Assembly: GCF_000425165.1 (NCBI RefSeq)
Contig: NZ_AULG01000026.1
Coordinates: 1 to 64,000, forward strand
Direction: 5' to 3'
DNA from: Photobacterium halotolerans DSM 18316
Lineage (GTDB): Bacteria; Pseudomonadota; Gammaproteobacteria; Enterobacterales; Vibrionaceae
DNA: 64,000 nt
Below the pieces are notes generated by a model, which did no database searches, was not told where the DNA came from, and was given only the letters and a program-made list of their open reading frames with translations. Of the stretch, positions 28,991 through 44,837 are shown piece after piece; positions within the stretch are counted from its first letter, which is position 1, and each line of letters opens with the position of its first letter. A program made the position numbers and the translations under genes.

Positions 28991-30823
28991 TTATTCTACT
29001 GTCACCGATTTGGCGAGGTTGCGCGGCTGGTCAACATCCGTGCCTTTGATCAGCGCCACATAATAAGACAGTAACTGCAGCGGCAGGGTGTAGAGGATCG
29101 GAGCAATGAACTCGTCGCAGTGCGGCACGTTCAGCACTGTCATGGTGTCGTCGCTGGCGAAGTGGGCATTCACATCGGCAAACACATACATCAGGCCGCC
29201 ACGGGCACGTACTTCCTCGACATTCGACTTGAGTTTTTCCAGCAGCTCGTTGTTCGGCGCCACCACAATTACAGGCATGTCGGCATCAATCAGGGCCAGC
29301 GGGCCGTGTTTCAGCTCACCGGCGGCATAGGCTTCAGCATGGATGTAGGAAATCTCTTTCAGCTTGAGCGCACCTTCCATCGCAATCGGCGACTGCTCGC
29401 CGCGGCCCAGAAACAGGGCGTGGTGCTTGTCGGCAAAATCTTCTGCCAGGGCTTCAATGTCATCCGCCATCGCCAGGGTCTGCTCAATTTTGGCCGGCAG
29501 GCTTTGCAGTGCCGCCACCAGCTTGGCTTCCAGCGCATCATCGATGGTTTTACCGCGGCCAATCGCCGCCACCAGCATCAGCAAGCCGGCCAGTTGCACG
29601 GTAAAAGCTTTGGTGGATGCCACGCCGATTTCCGCGCCGGCTTTCATCATGTAGGCCAGGTCAGATTCACGCACCAGCGACGAGCCGGGCACGTTGCAGA
29701 TAGTCAGGCTGGCCATGTAACCCATTTCTTTCGCCAGACGCAATGCGGCCAGGGTATCGGCGGTTTCGCCCGACTGGGACAGGGTGACCAGCAGGCTGTT
29801 CTCATACACGTGTGACTTGCGATAACGGAACTCGGAGGCAATCTCGACGTTACAGGATACGCCCGCCCACTGCTCCAGCCAGTAACGCGCCACCAGGCCA
29901 GCGTGATAGCTGGTGCCGCAGGCAATGATCTGTACATGTTTCACTTTCTGCAGCAGGGCTTCGGCGTTATCGCCAAAGGCGGATGCCAGAACCTTACCGT
30001 TCGCCAGCCGGCCTTCCATGGTGCGCTGCAGCGCCACCGGCTGCTCGTAAATTTCTTTCAGCATGTAATGGCGGTACTGACCTTTGTCACCGGCATCGTG
30101 CGACACTTCCGATTCGTTGATCTCACGCTCAACCGGCTCACCCTGCTTATCGAAGATGTTCACTTCAAAACGGGTCACTTCCGCAACATCCCCTTCTTCC
30201 AGGAACGCAAAACGGCGGGTCACCGGCAGCAGGGCCAGCTGATCAGAGGCAACAAAATGCTCATCAACGCCATAGCCGATCACCAGCGGGCTACCGGAGC
30301 GGGCCACCACAATCCGGCTCGGATCACGGCTGTCCATCACCACAGTGCCGTAGGCACCTTCCAGCTGAGACACTGTCTTCTGCACCGCTTGCAGCAGGCT
30401 GTCGGCGCTGCGCAGCTCCCAGTCCACCAGGTGAGCAATCACTTCGGTATCTGTCTGCGAAACAAAACGATAGCCGCGTTCAGTGAGCACAGAGCGCAGC
30501 GATTCGTGATTTTCGATGATGCCGTTATGGACAATCGCGATGTGCTCGCCGGACACATGGGGGTGAGCATTGGTTTCGGAGGGTTCACCGTGTGTCGCCC
30601 AGCGCGTATGGGCAATACCGGTGCCGCCGGACAACGGGTTGGCGGCCACGGCGTCGGCCAGTTCCTGCACCTTACCCAAGCGGCGAGCACGCTGCAGGGC
30701 ATGGTCGCTACCCACCACAGCCACACCGGCAGAGTCGTAACCCCGGTATTCCAGACGGCGCAAACCTTCAATCAGAATGCCAGCCACATCGCGTTGGGCC
30801 ACCGCCCCGACGATTCCACACAT
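28991..30823 (-). CDS. glmS: Glucosamine-6-phosphate synthase
   Basis: GlmS makes glucosamine-6-phosphate from fructose-6-phosphate and glutamine, the entry to peptidoglycan and LPS amino sugars. The 610-residue protein has the Ntn amidotransferase domain (nucleophile C2 after Met removal; RWATHG and NGIIEN) and two SIS isomerase domains ([17 protein letters not shown]). The catalytic C-terminal lysine is K605 in NLAKSVTVE. It follows the DeoR-type regulator gene by 27 bases, suggesting a local regulatory pair rather than only sRNA control. Confidence 0.96.
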   Translation of the reverse strand: MCGIVGAVAQRDVAGILIEGLRRLEYRGYDSAGVAVVGSDHALQRARRLGKVQELADAVAANPLSGGTGIAHTRWATHGEPSETNAHPHVSGEHIAIVHNGIIENHESLRSVLTERGYRFVSQTDTEVIAHLVDWELRSADSLLQAVQKTVSQLEGAYGTVVMDSRDPSRIVVARSGSPLVIGYGVDEHFVASDQLALLPVTRRFAFLEEGDVAEVTRFEVNIFDKQGEPVEREINESEVSHDAGDKGQYRHYMLKEIYEQPVALQRTMEGRLANGKVLASAFGDNAEALLQKVKHVQIIACGTSYHAGLVARYWLEQWAGVSCNVEIASEFRYRKSHVYENSLLVTLSQSGETADTLAALRLAKEMGYMASLTICNVPGSSLVRESDLAYMMKAGAEIGVASTKAFTVQLAGLLMLVAAIGRGKTIDDALEAKLVAALQSLPAKIEQTLAMADDIEALAEDFADKHHALFLGRGEQSPIAMEGALKLKEISYIHAEAYAAGELKHGPLALIDADMPVIVVAPNNELLEKLKSNVEEVRARGGLMYVFADVNAHFASDDTMTVLNVPHCDEFIAPILYTLPLQLLSYYVALIKGTDVDQPRNLAKSVTVE

Positions 30824-30850
30824 AGAAAATACTCCTGAAAAAATTAAGAT

Positions 30851-31624
30851 TTATACTTTGACGGCGGCGCAGATCACCTGCACCCCTTGCTGTTCGATTT
30901 CTGCCCTGGCCACAGAATCCAGACCTTGATCGGTGATCAGGGTACTGATGCTGCTCCACGGCAGTTCAAGATTGGGGATTTTGCGTCCAATTTTGCTCGA
31001 TTCGACCATCACCACCACTTCACGGGACACTTCTGCCATCACCCGGCTCAGGCCGATCAGTTCGTTGAAAGTGGTGGTACCGCGAGTGATATCAATGCCG
31101 TCGGCACCGATAAACAGCTGGTCAAAATCATAGGAGCGCAGGACAGATTCGGCGACCTGGCCCTGAAACGCTTCGGAATGCGGATCCCAGGTGCCCCCTG
31201 TCATCAGCAGGGTCGGCTCGTTTTCCAGCTCATTGAGGGCATTGGCGACATTGAGTGAGTTGGTCATCACTATCAGGCCCTGCTTGTCTCCGAGCAGGCC
31301 GATCAGTGCGGCCGTGGTGCTGCCGCTGTCGATGATAATGCGGTTATGATCGCGGATACGGGCTGCAGCAGCCTGGGCGATCGCTTGCTTTCGAATCGAA
31401 ACTTCCGGTTCATGACCCGCCGCCACAATCTCTGAGGGCATGGCAATCGCCCCGCCATAGCGGCGCAGCAGCAGACCGGCTTTTTCCAGCGCAGCAAGAT
31501 CTTTACGGATAGTCACTTCGGAGGTGGCAAATTGCTGGGCCAGCGCATCGACACTGACTTCGCCCTGTTCATTGACCAGAGCGACAATGGCATGGCGTCT
31601 CTGCTGGGTGTTTCGTTTCGACAT
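30851..31624 (-). CDS. DeoR-family transcriptional regulator upstream of glmS
   Basis: The 257-residue protein has an N-terminal DeoR winged HTH (RRHAIVALVNEQGEVSVDALAQ and SEVTIRKDLAALEKAGLLLRRYGGA, about 9-60) and a C-terminal DeoRC sugar-phosphate-sensing domain (DSGSTTAALIG; TNSLNVANAL; GADGID; ESSKIGRK). Placement directly before glmS in an apparent operon suggests it senses an amino-sugar phosphate and controls glmS; this is inference. The ATG lacks a clear Shine-Dalgarno, and an inverted repeat sits just upstream. Confidence 0.88.
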   Translation of the reverse strand: MSKRNTQQRRHAIVALVNEQGEVSVDALAQQFATSEVTIRKDLAALEKAGLLLRRYGGAIAMPSEIVAAGHEPEVSIRKQAIAQAAAARIRDHNRIIIDSGSTTAALIGLLGDKQGLIVMTNSLNVANALNELENEPTLLMTGGTWDPHSEAFQGQVAESVLRSYDFDQLFIGADGIDITRGTTTFNELIGLSRVMAEVSREVVVMVESSKIGRKIPNLELPWSSISTLITDQGLDSVARAEIEQQGVQVICAAVKV

Positions 31625-31625
31625 G

Positions 31626-31693
31626 TAAGTTTTACTTATTATTTAAGTTTCGAACTGAAAGCAAATATAGCAAAACAAAAGAAGTAAGATCAA
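31626..31693 (-). promoter_or_regulatory. Promoter and possible autoregulatory repeat before the DeoR gene
   Basis: On the minus strand TTGATC (31688-31693) and TATATT (31664-31669) are 18 bases apart. Nearer the gene, TAAGT (31626-31630) and ACTTA (31634-31638) form an inverted repeat ending 1 base from the start codon. The repeat would lie in the leader, where a bound regulator or RNA fold could affect translation. Confidence 0.45.
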
Positions 31694-31745
31694 GAAAATA
31701 CCAAGATGGCAGGCCATAAACTGGGCGGCAAGCTGAGTTTACGGC

Positions 31746-31771
31746 AAAAAAAAGCAGCGCCTGAGCGCTGC
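31746..31771 (-). terminator. Rho-independent terminator of glmU
   Basis: On the minus strand GCAGCGC and GCGCTGC (31754-31760 with 31765-31771) flank a TCAG loop, followed by eight T residues. Confidence 0.9.
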
Positions 31772-31792
31772 CTGTCGGTTAGCCGTTTCGGG

Positions 31793-33154
31793 TTATTTTT
31801 GCTTTTCCGGCCGCTTCCAGCCTTTGATTGTCCGTGCCGGGGCGCGAGTGATCACTAACTCACCGTCACCCACATCGCGGTTGATCGTCGCACCGGCTCC
31901 GATAGTGGCACCCTTACCGATTTTCACCGGGGCGATCAGCTGCGTGTCGGAACCGACAAAAACATCGTCTTCGATTTCCGTCCGGAACTTATTCGCCCCG
32001 TCGTAATTGCAGGTGATGGTGCCGGCACCGATATTGACCCGATCACCGATTTGCGCATCACCCAAGTACGTCAGGTGACTGGCCTTGGAGCCTTTACCGA
32101 GGCGGGACTGCTTCATTTCGACAAAGTTACCGACATGGGAATCACCCACCAGCTCAGCGCCGGGACGCAGGCGGGTAAAGGGCCCCACAGTACAATCTTC
32201 TCCAACCGTTGCCCCTTCGATAATGCTGTAAGGGCGCACCAGGGTATTATCATCGATTTCGCAGTCAATCAGCACAGAACCCGCACCGATCACCACATTG
32301 TCGCCCAGAGTAACATGGCCTTCGATGATGACATTGACATCAATTTCGACGTCCTGGCCGCATTGCAGGGTACCGCGCAAGTCAAAACGGGCCGGGTCAC
32401 GCAGCATCACGCCTTGTACCAGCAAACGCTCAGCCTGAAGAGACTGGTAAGCCCGCTCCAGACGCGCCAGTTGCAGGCGGTTGTTAACGCCTTCCACTTC
32501 GACCGCTAAGGCCGGGTGAACCGCCTGGATATGACGACCTTCAGCATGGGCCATGGCAATCACGTCAGTCAGATAATATTCACCCTGCGCATTGTCGTTT
32601 TTCAGCTGGCCCAGCCAGCGCTTGAGATCACCGCCATTGGCGACCATCACACCTGTGTTGATCTCACGAATTTGCTGTTGCGCTGGCGTGGCGTCTTTTT
32701 GCTCCACAATAGCCACGACGGCCTCATTTTCACGCACGATGCGGCCATAACCGCTCGGATCATCCAGTACCACAGTCAGCAGACCAATACCGCCTTCTGG
32801 CTGGGCTTGGAGTAAGTTCTCCAGCGTCTCGCCACTGATCAGAGGCACATCACCATAGAGAATCAGTACCTGCTCATCATCACCAAAGTCACCCGATGCC
32901 TGATTCACGGCATGACCGGTACCAAGCTGCTCAGCCTGAAGCACCCAGTTCACGGGCTCTTGTGCCAGACGCGCCTGCATCAGATCGCCGCCATGGCCAT
33001 ACACCAGATGAATATTCGCGGCACCCAAATCACTGCAGGTATCGATTACGTGTTTTACCATCGGCTTGCCTGCCAGAGTATGCAGCACTTTAGGCAGAGC
33101 AGAATACATGCGGGTACCTTTACCCGCGGCCAGGATCACAGCGCTGAAGCTCAT
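31793..33154 (-). CDS. glmU: Bifunctional GlmU acetyltransferase/uridyltransferase
   Basis: GlmU acetylates glucosamine-1-phosphate and couples it to UTP, giving UDP-GlcNAc. The 453-residue protein has an N-terminal pyrophosphorylase domain with LAAGKGTRM (8-16) and GDVPLI. Its C-terminal left-handed beta-helix of hexapeptide repeats contains [19 protein letters not shown] and NYDGANK. The length matches E. coli (456). It follows the atp operon terminator. The atp-glmU-glmS neighbourhood is conserved, with the DeoR gene inserted. Confidence 0.96.
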   Translation of the reverse strand: MSFSAVILAAGKGTRMYSALPKVLHTLAGKPMVKHVIDTCSDLGAANIHLVYGHGGDLMQARLAQEPVNWVLQAEQLGTGHAVNQASGDFGDDEQVLILYGDVPLISGETLENLLQAQPEGGIGLLTVVLDDPSGYGRIVRENEAVVAIVEQKDATPAQQQIREINTGVMVANGGDLKRWLGQLKNDNAQGEYYLTDVIAMAHAEGRHIQAVHPALAVEVEGVNNRLQLARLERAYQSLQAERLLVQGVMLRDPARFDLRGTLQCGQDVEIDVNVIIEGHVTLGDNVVIGAGSVLIDCEIDDNTLVRPYSIIEGATVGEDCTVGPFTRLRPGAELVGDSHVGNFVEMKQSRLGKGSKASHLTYLGDAQIGDRVNIGAGTITCNYDGANKFRTEIEDDVFVGSDTQLIAPVKIGKGATIGAGATINRDVGDGELVITRAPARTIKGWKRPEKQK

Positions 33155-33333
33155 GAATCAGTGTCCCTTCTTATCAATGTGGTAGATATCTGGATGCATT
33201 GTATCGGCTCGCTGCGTCCGATATAAGTCTTTATCGAGCATTATTGACACAGCATACACTGACAAACCACGGCTTTGTGAACTCAGCCAAGACATTTCAC
33301 TGCCAACCGGAAGCCGGATCTCCGCCCGCAGGC

Positions 33334-33364
33334 AAAAAAAAAGCGACCCTAAGGCCGCTTTTTT
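33334..33364 (-). terminator. Rho-independent terminator of the atp operon
   Basis: On the minus strand AAAAAGCGGCC and GGTCGCTTTTT form a stem with one G-U pair and a TTAG loop, followed by a long T tract (A run 33334-33342 on the plus strand). Confidence 0.88.
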
Positions 33365-33378
33365 GCACAGATACCTGA

Positions 33379-33801
33379 TTAACGCTTACGCCTTGTCAGC
33401 TCGATCACTCGAAGCTGGGCGATTGCTTTCGCCAGGTCACTGGCCGCTTGGGCGAAGTCGATGTCACCATGCTGATTGTGGATACGCTCCTCAGCCTGAC
33501 GTTTCGCTTCTTCAGCCTTGGCTGCGTCCAGATCAACACCACGGATTGCCGTATCAGCCAGTACAGTGACTGCACCTGGCTGCACTTCCAGCATACCGCC
33601 GGAGAGGTAAATCACTTCCTCACCACCGTGTTGTTTCACGATCCGAACCATTCCTGGCGTGATAGCGGTCAGCAGCGGGGTGTGGCCTGCGTGAATACCC
33701 AGTTCACCTTCGCTACCGGTCACCTGGATATTTTCAGCACGACCAGAGAAAAGACTCTTTTCTGCGCTTACTACGTCCAGATGGAAAGTTATCGCTGCCA
33801 T
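33379..33801 (-). CDS. atpC: ATP synthase epsilon subunit
   Basis: Epsilon is the small F1 rotor-stalk subunit that couples and inhibits the motor. The 140-residue protein has the N-terminal beta-sandwich ([29 protein letters not shown]) and a C-terminal two-helix part ([14 protein letters not shown]). It is the last atp gene, 17 bases after atpD, and precedes the operon terminator. Confidence 0.95.
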   Translation of the reverse strand: MAAITFHLDVVSAEKSLFSGRAENIQVTGSEGELGIHAGHTPLLTAITPGMVRIVKQHGGEEVIYLSGGMLEVQPGAVTVLADTAIRGVDLDAAKAEEAKRQAEERIHNQHGDIDFAQAASDLAKAIAQLRVIELTRRKR

Positions 33802-33818
33802 ATCGCCTCCTGTTCAGC

Positions 33819-36124
<2,306 letters not shown>

Positions 36125-36168
36125 CGTTACTCTCCTTGAGCTGGTGATCGCATGCGATCACCAACCAA

Positions 36169-37710
36169 TTACCAAGTCTGGGTCGCTTTGAAATCTTCAA
36201 CCAGTTTCACGAACTGGGCTTCAATTTCATTGTTCCACGCACCCGTTTCATCAATTTGAGCTACCAGCTCAGCAAATTGACTCTTGGCGTAAGACAGTAA
36301 CGCAGCTTCGAAATCTGCCAGCTTAGTCAGCTCAACATCTTTCAGGTAACCTTTCTCAGCAGAGAAAATCACCAGCGCCTGCTCGAAGACAGACATTGGC
36401 GAGTACTGCTTCTGCTTCATCAGTTCAGTGACTTTCTGACCGTGGTCCAGCTGACGCTTGGTCGCGTCGTCCAGATCAGAGGAGAACTGAGCAAAGGCTG
36501 CCAGTTCACGGTACTGAGCCAGTGCAGTACGGATACCACCAGACAGTTTCTTGATGATCTTGGTCTGAGCAGCACCACCTACACGCGATACAGAGATACC
36601 TGGGTCAACCGCTGGACGAATACCAGAGTTGAACAGTTCTGTTTGCAGGAAGATCTGACCATCGGTGATCGAAATTACGTTAGTCGGTACGAACGCAGAA
36701 ACGTCACCCGCCTGAGTTTCGATGATTGGCAGAGCAGTCAAAGAACCCGTCTTACCTTTCACTTCACCGTTAGTGAACTTTTCTACATACTCTTCGCTGA
36801 CACGAGCAGCACGCTCCAGCAGACGGGAGTGGAGGTAGAAAACGTCACCAGGGAAGGCTTCACGGCCCGGTGGACGGCGCAGCAGCAGAGAGATCTGACG
36901 GTAAGCTACAGCCTGCTTGGACAGGTCATCGTATACGATCAGGGCATCTTCGCCGCGGTCACGGAAGTATTCACCCATGGCACAACCAGAGTATGGTGCC
37001 AGGTATTGCAGTGCAGCTGCTTCAGAAGCAGACGCCACTACAACGATAGTGTTCTTCAGTGCACCGTGCTCTTCCAGTTTACGTACCACGTTGGCGATAG
37101 TGGACGCTTTCTGGCCGATAGCGACATAGATAGAGTAAATACCAGAATTTTTCTGGTTGATGATGGCATCGATCGCCAGGGCAGTTTTACCAATCTGACG
37201 GTCACCGATGATCAGCTCACGCTGGCCACGGCCGATTGGAATCATTGAGTCAACCGCCTTGTAACCAGTCTGAACAGGCTGGTCAACAGATTTACGGTCG
37301 ATTACACCCGGTGCGATCACTTCTACCGGAGAGAAAGTATCGGTCTCAATCGGACCTTTACCATCAATCGGCTCACCCAGAGTGTTAACCACACGACCCA
37401 GCAGGGCAGGGCCAACAGGCACTTCCAGGATACGACCGGTTGCGGTCACTTTCATGCCTTCCTGAAGGCTGGCATATGGACCCATGACAACAGCACCTAC
37501 CGAGTCACGCTCAAGGTTCAGTGCCAGTGCGTACAGGCCGCCTGGAAGTTCAATCATTTCGCCTTGCATGACATCTGCAAGGCCGTGGATACGAATGATA
37601 CCGTCGCTTACAGAAACGATGGTGCCTTCGTTACGCGCTTCACTGGCAACGTTGAAATTTTCAATCCGTTGCTTGATCAGTGCGCTAATTTCCGTGGAAT
37701 TAAGTTGCAT
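36169..37710 (-). CDS. atpA: ATP synthase alpha subunit
   Basis: Alpha is the non-catalytic nucleotide-binding F1 subunit. The 513-residue protein matches the usual length and has GDRQIGKT (169-176) and the arginine-finger segment [10 protein letters not shown]. The start is the ATG at 37710 (MQLNSTEIS) with TTGGAG upstream. A codon five residues earlier is not preferred. It follows atpH by 16 bases. Confidence 0.97.
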   Translation of the reverse strand: MQLNSTEISALIKQRIENFNVASEARNEGTIVSVSDGIIRIHGLADVMQGEMIELPGGLYALALNLERDSVGAVVMGPYASLQEGMKVTATGRILEVPVGPALLGRVVNTLGEPIDGKGPIETDTFSPVEVIAPGVIDRKSVDQPVQTGYKAVDSMIPIGRGQRELIIGDRQIGKTALAIDAIINQKNSGIYSIYVAIGQKASTIANVVRKLEEHGALKNTIVVVASASEAAALQYLAPYSGCAMGEYFRDRGEDALIVYDDLSKQAVAYRQISLLLRRPPGREAFPGDVFYLHSRLLERAARVSEEYVEKFTNGEVKGKTGSLTALPIIETQAGDVSAFVPTNVISITDGQIFLQTELFNSGIRPAVDPGISVSRVGGAAQTKIIKKLSGGIRTALAQYRELAAFAQFSSDLDDATKRQLDHGQKVTELMKQKQYSPMSVFEQALVIFSAEKGYLKDVELTKLADFEAALLSYAKSQFAELVAQIDETGAWNNEIEAQFVKLVEDFKATQTW

Positions 37711-37726
37711 GCTCCAATTCCCCAAA

Positions 37727-38260
37727 TCAAGACTGCAAAGTATCGTTCAGACGGGCAAGTTTGCCTCGTACTGACTGATCGATGACTAAGTCTCCGGCTC
37801 TAATTACAACCCCGGCAATCAGGGTCTCGTCTACACTGCAGTTCAGCTTAACCTTGCGCGCCAGACGCTGTTCCAGCTTACTGATGATTGCACTCATCTG
37901 ACCTTCGTCCAGGGTGACCGCAGAGATCACACTGGCTTCGATGGTTTTTTCCAGTTCATCTTTCAAGAACAGGAACTGAGTACAGACTTCAGGAAGAATT
38001 TTCAGGCGTCCGTTTTCGGCCATGACCTTAATCAGGTTCTGGCCGGCGTCGTTGAGTTGCTCGCCGCACACTGACAGAAAGATTTCCGTCAGCTTGTCTG
38101 CCGCAAAACCACCATCCAGTACATCCAGAATGGTGTCGTTTTTAGCGACTTCCGAAGCAAAGGTGAGCATTTCTGACCACTGGGCCAGCTCACCTTTCTC
38201 AACCGCATAATCAAAGGCTGCTTTAGCGTAGGGGCGTGCGATAGTAGTCATTTCCGACAT
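37727..38260 (-). CDS. atpH: ATP synthase delta subunit
   Basis: Delta joins the F1 head to the peripheral stalk. The 177-residue protein has the same length as E. coli AtpH. It begins [19 protein letters not shown] and ends with the conserved [22 protein letters not shown] region. It lies 17 bases after atpF in the operon. Confidence 0.95.
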   Translation of the reverse strand: MSEMTTIARPYAKAAFDYAVEKGELAQWSEMLTFASEVAKNDTILDVLDGGFAADKLTEIFLSVCGEQLNDAGQNLIKVMAENGRLKILPEVCTQFLFLKDELEKTIEASVISAVTLDEGQMSAIISKLEQRLARKVKLNCSVDETLIAGVVIRAGDLVIDQSVRGKLARLNDTLQS

Positions 38261-38277
38261 GGTGCTTGCCCCTTCTA

Positions 38278-38748
38278 TTACAGTTCTGCAGTGACTTTGT
38301 TAAGAACATCAGCATGAGCGTCTTTATCGATAGTACGCCCAATGATTTTCTCAGCACCAATCACAGCCAGAGTTGCAACTTGTTTTCTTAGGTCATCGCG
38401 CGCGCGATTACGTTCTGCATCAATTTCAGCACGACCTTGAGTCAGAATTTTTTCACGCTCGGCCGTCGCTTCCGCTTTGGCCTCTTCGATGATTTGAGCT
38501 TTACGCTTGTTAGCTTGCTCAATCAGTTCAGTTGCAGTACGTTTTGCTTCTTTCAGTTGATCAGAAGCATTTGCCTGCGCCAGGTTGAGATCTTTGGCAG
38601 CGCGATCCGCTGCTGCCAAACCGTCAGCAATTTTTTTCTGACGCTCTTCAATCGCTTCCATAATTGGTGGCCATACATATTTCATGCAGAAGACCACAAA
38701 CAGGAAAAACGCGATAGCCTGACCCAGTAATGTTGCATTCATATTCAC
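38278..38748 (-). CDS. atpF: ATP synthase b subunit (GTG start)
   Basis: The b subunit forms the dimeric peripheral stalk, anchored by one N-terminal membrane helix (about 8-25, [16 protein letters not shown]). A long charged coiled coil follows (to about 150). The 156-residue length equals E. coli. The start is GTG at 38748, 8 bases after GGAG. The ATG two codons later is too far from it. E. coli atpF also starts with GTG. Confidence 0.95.
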   Translation of the reverse strand: MNMNATLLGQAIAFFLFVVFCMKYVWPPIMEAIEERQKKIADGLAAADRAAKDLNLAQANASDQLKEAKRTATELIEQANKRKAQIIEEAKAEATAEREKILTQGRAEIDAERNRARDDLRKQVATLAVIGAEKIIGRTIDKDAHADVLNKVTAEL

Positions 38749-38797
38749 AACGGCATCTCCTTAAACAGGGTAGCTATGGGTCCGTTACGTTCGTGGA

Positions 38798-39082
<285 letters not shown>

Positions 39083-39120
39083 CTAAATGCCAGTAAATAA
39101 AAAATAAAATTGTTTACGTA

Positions 39121-39930
<810 letters not shown>

Positions 39931-39935
39931 TCATC

Positions 39936-40325
39936 CTATTTGTTGTTGTTAATGAATAAAACCGGCGCACAGATATTAATACCCAGAGCCAGCAAATAGG
40001 TCAGCTTGAGGGGAACAAGTTCCACCTCGACATACAGGTAGACAAGGGAAAACAAGATGACTGTAATGAGGATTTTCAGCACTTCTCCGCCGTAAAATGA
40101 CGCCATCACCAGACGGGCCTTCGTGGCCCCGCCGAAGAGAAAAGCGCACACAGAAAAAGCGGCGTTAGCTATCACAAAGATGCCGCCACCGATAAGTGCA
40201 GAGATTCCCCAGTCAACATTGACAGCAAACACTGCCATGATTGCCGTTGTCAAAACGACGCCAGATTGTAGTAACAACAACCGCTTCGCCAATTGGCGTC
40301 CCGGCCTGACTAGCGTCGAAACCAT
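39936..40325 (-). CDS. atpI: ATP synthase assembly protein AtpI
   Basis: AtpI is a small membrane protein that helps assemble the c ring. The 129-residue protein has four hydrophobic segments (LLLLQSGVVLTTAIMAVFAV; ISALIGGGIFVIANAAFSV; VLKILITVILFSLVYLYV; LTYLLALGINICAPVLF). The ATG at 40325 is preceded by GAGGA. Longer starts are not supported. It is first in the atp operon, behind a promoter with a palindrome. Confidence 0.9.
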   Translation of the reverse strand: MVSTLVRPGRQLAKRLLLLQSGVVLTTAIMAVFAVNVDWGISALIGGGIFVIANAAFSVCAFLFGGATKARLVMASFYGGEVLKILITVILFSLVYLYVEVELVPLKLTYLLALGINICAPVLFINNNK

Positions 40326-40383
40326 GTATTCATTCCTCGAGTCCGTTCCACTACACATACGTCGTGCTGGGAAAACTGCGAAA

Positions 40384-40417
40384 ATTATACGGTTCATTAG
40401 ATTGAATGCAATCTAAT
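40384..40417 (-). promoter_or_regulatory. atp operon promoter with palindrome over the -35
   Basis: On the minus strand TTGCAT (40406-40411) and TATAAT (40384-40389) are 16 bases apart. The -35 is embedded in a perfect inverted repeat: ATTAGATTG (40396-40404) and CAATCTAAT (40409-40417) with a 4-base centre. A dimeric regulator bound here would compete with RNA polymerase. Confidence 0.65.
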
Positions 40418-40502
40418 CACAATAAAAAAACAGTTAGAATTTATAACACATTATCCCGATCACGCAGTGGTCATTTTTACGGCAAAAATAGTAAGAATCC
40501 GG

Positions 40503-41405
40503 TCACACTTCTGAACTTAACATTGCCAAAAGTTGCTGTAACTTCTGGGGCTCGTCAAAATTTATGATTATTTTACCTTTACCGCTTTTGCTTTGGTTAA
40601 TCGCCACCTGAGTGCCAAATTGCTCACTCAGACGATTTTCCATCGCTTCAACCTTGGGATCGACAGAGACAGGGGCGACCTCAGGGGCAGGGGTGAGCAG
40701 TTTTTTCACTAAACGCTCGGTATCCCTTACCGTCAGAGATTTCGCCACGACGGTGTGAGCCGCTTCCAGTTGCTGTTCAGCAACCAGTGACAGCAATGCA
40801 CGGGCGTGACCCATTTCCAGCTGCCGCTGGGCCAGCAACCGCTTAACCTGTGGCTCCAGCTGATTTAAACGCAGCAGGTTAGACACAGCAGCACGGGATT
40901 TGCCGACCGCTTCGGCAATTTGCTGATGGGTGAGGGAGAATTCATTCTGCAATCGCTCCAGCGCCTGAGCTTCCTCAATGGCATTGAGATCTTCGCGCTG
41001 GATGTTTTCAATCAGGGCAATCGCGACGGTGGCACGATCATCCACGTCTTTGACCAGACAGGGAACCTTAGACAGGCCGGCCTGACGCGACGCCCGCCAG
41101 CGACGTTCGCCGGCGATGATTTCATACTGTTGCGGGGCCAGTTGGCGAACCACGATAGGCTGGATCACCCCCTGAGCACGGATAGAATCAGTCAGTTCCG
41201 CCAGCGCTTCTGCTGACATATCCTGACGTGGCTGATACTGACCCGGTTGCAGCTGACTGACCGGCAGTTCGCGCAGCGCGCCTTCGGCCGGTACCGTTTC
41301 TTCCTTGCTGACAGCCTCTGAGGCCTGTTGTCTCTCACGGGCCACCGAACTGGTGGCCAGCAGTGCATCAAGGCCTTTTCCCAGGCCTCGTTTATTCATG
41401 GTCAT
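40503..41405 (-). CDS. parB: Chromosome-partitioning protein ParB
   Basis: ParB binds parS sites and spreads as a CTP-dependent clamp to form the segregation complex near the origin. The 300-residue protein has the conserved N-terminal KRGLGKGLDALL that contacts ParA, and the ParB/Srx CTP-binding region (GQYQPR; GVIQPIVVR; IIAGERRWRAS). An HTH (LTHQQIAEAVGKSRAAVSNLLRL, about 145-170) and a C-terminal dimer domain follow. ATG codons at 41405 and 41399 are both possible. It follows parA by 6 bases. Confidence 0.95.
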   Translation of the reverse strand: MTMNKRGLGKGLDALLATSSVARERQQASEAVSKEETVPAEGALRELPVSQLQPGQYQPRQDMSAEALAELTDSIRAQGVIQPIVVRQLAPQQYEIIAGERRWRASRQAGLSKVPCLVKDVDDRATVAIALIENIQREDLNAIEEAQALERLQNEFSLTHQQIAEAVGKSRAAVSNLLRLNQLEPQVKRLLAQRQLEMGHARALLSLVAEQQLEAAHTVVAKSLTVRDTERLVKKLLTPAPEVAPVSVDPKVEAMENRLSEQFGTQVAINQSKSGKGKIIINFDEPQKLQQLLAMLSSEV

Positions 41406-41411
41406 GCTTGC

Positions 41412-42206
41412 TTACGCCTCTACCTGAGCAGGTTCCCGCGCGGTTTCCTCACGACGAATCATCTCTCCGGCCAGCGCCAGGTACGCCTTGGCACCGCTGG
41501 AGGTCTTATCGTAGTACATGGCCGGGCAGCCATGACTCGGGGCTTCGGCCAGACGCACATTGCGTGGGATCACGGTGCGGTACACCTTATCACCAAAATG
41601 CTTTTTCAGTTGCTGGGACACTTCATTCGCCAGCCTGTTGCGCGGATCATACATGGTGCGGAGCAAGCCTTCTATCTTGAGATCGGCATTGACCACGGCG
41701 GCCAGCTTGCTGATGGTGTCCATCAGGGCCGTCAGGCCTTCCAGGGCGAAATATTCGCACTGCATAGGCACCAGGACAGAATCCGCCGCTGTCATCGCAT
41801 TGATGGTCAGCAGGTTGAGGGAAGGGGGACAGTCGATAAAAATAAAATCGTACTTATCCCGTACCGGTTCCAGTGCGGTACGTAACCGCACTTCGCGGGC
41901 AAACACTTCCATCAGTTTGATTTCGGCAGCAGTCACATCACCGTTGGCGGCTACCAGATGGTACCCGCCGGCATTCTCGGTGATCACGACTTCTGAAAAC
42001 GGGGTTTCTTCGACCAGAAGCTCATAGGCCGTGGCATCAACCTGATACTTGTCGACACCGCTGGCCATGGTGGCATTCCCTTGCGGGTCGAGATCAATCA
42101 CCAGCACTTTACGCTGGGTGGCGGCCAGTGACGCAGCTAAATTGACACAGGTTGTGGTTTTACCCACCCCACCTTTTTGGTTGGCAACAGCTATGACTTT
42201 TCCCAC
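41412..42206 (-). CDS. parA: Chromosome-partitioning ATPase ParA (GTG start)
   Basis: ParA is the Walker-type ATPase that moves ParB-parS complexes. The 264-residue protein has the deviant Walker A KGGVGKTTT (11-19, with K11 and K16), Walker A' VIDLDPQGN and Walker B FIFIDCPPSLN. It lacks an N-terminal HTH, so it is the chromosomal Soj type. The start is GTG at 42206 with GAGGG upstream. It is co-transcribed with rsmG upstream (17-base gap) and parB downstream. Confidence 0.95.
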   Translation of the reverse strand: MGKVIAVANQKGGVGKTTTCVNLAASLAATQRKVLVIDLDPQGNATMASGVDKYQVDATAYELLVEETPFSEVVITENAGGYHLVAANGDVTAAEIKLMEVFAREVRLRTALEPVRDKYDFIFIDCPPSLNLLTINAMTAADSVLVPMQCEYFALEGLTALMDTISKLAAVVNADLKIEGLLRTMYDPRNRLANEVSQQLKKHFGDKVYRTVIPRNVRLAEAPSHGCPAMYYDKTSSGAKAYLALAGEMIRREETAREPAQVEA

Positions 42207-42223
42207 GAAACACCCTCGTTAAT

Positions 42224-42843
42224 TCATTCCTTTGCCGTCAAGAGTACTAAATGACGCGCCCCCTCCAAGTCGGGGACATGCAAAGATTTGACCTCACTCA
42301 CAGAACACCAGCTCGGCAGTTCTGTCAGTTCCTCTTCAGTAACCTGGCCTTTGAGCGCCATAAACTGACCTTGCGCAGCAGGCAGATGACGGCACCAGTT
42401 AACCATATCAGACATGGACGCAAATGCCCGGCTTAGTACAGCATCAAACCCCTGTTCTGGGATAAAGGCCTCGACCCGGCTTTGCACAGGTGTGACATTG
42501 TCAATCTTCAGTTCATGGATAACCTGACGGATAAAACGTATCCGCTTACCCAGACTGTCGAGCAGGGTAAAGTGCTTCTCGGGCAGCATGATGGCCAGCG
42601 GAATGCCCGGCAGGCCGGGGCCGGTACCGACATCAATGAACCGCGTTCCCTGCGACAGGTAAGGGCTGACGGCCAGGCTGTCCATGATGTGCTTGACCAG
42701 CATCTCATGAGGATCCCGTACTGACGTCAGATTATACGCTTTGTTCCACTTGTGCAGCAGGCTAACATAGCCCACCAGTTGCTCAAGTTGCTGTTCTGTG
42801 ACCTTGAGTTCAGTTTTTGCAATCAGCTGTGCCAGACGCTCTT

Positions 42844-42847
<4 letters not shown>
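42224..42847 (-). CDS. rsmG: 16S rRNA m7G527 methyltransferase (GTG start)
   Basis: RsmG (GidB) methylates G527 of 16S rRNA. The 207-residue protein has the same length as E. coli RsmG, with the SAM loop [15 protein letters not shown] (about 72-86), [17 protein letters not shown] and SRAFAS. The GTG start at 42847 overlaps the mnmG stop by 4 bases (GTGA), so translation is coupled to mnmG. Confidence 0.95.
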
Positions 42848-44748
<1,901 letters not shown>

Positions 44749-44804
44749 GAAATTACCTCAGGTGATCAATTAGCCATTCAATTTGCTTGAAGCAAAGGGG
44801 GGAT

Positions 44805-44833
44805 ATTCTACCTCGTTTCCAGCCAAGAAAGAA
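44805..44833 (-). promoter_or_regulatory. Probable mnmG promoter at the oriC edge
   Basis: On the minus strand TTCTTT (44828-44833) and TAGAAT (44805-44810) are 17 bases apart, with a weak -35. It overlaps GCCAAGA/TCTTGGC arms (44822-44828 and 44838-44844). Transcription from here runs away from the unwinding region and could affect origin supercoiling. Confidence 0.45.
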
Positions 44834-44837
44834 TCAC

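Noticed and set aside
40423..40502. Rho-independent terminator between parB and atpI
   Set aside because: The A7 run at 40424-40430 suggests a T tract but has no stable stem beside it in the right orientation.
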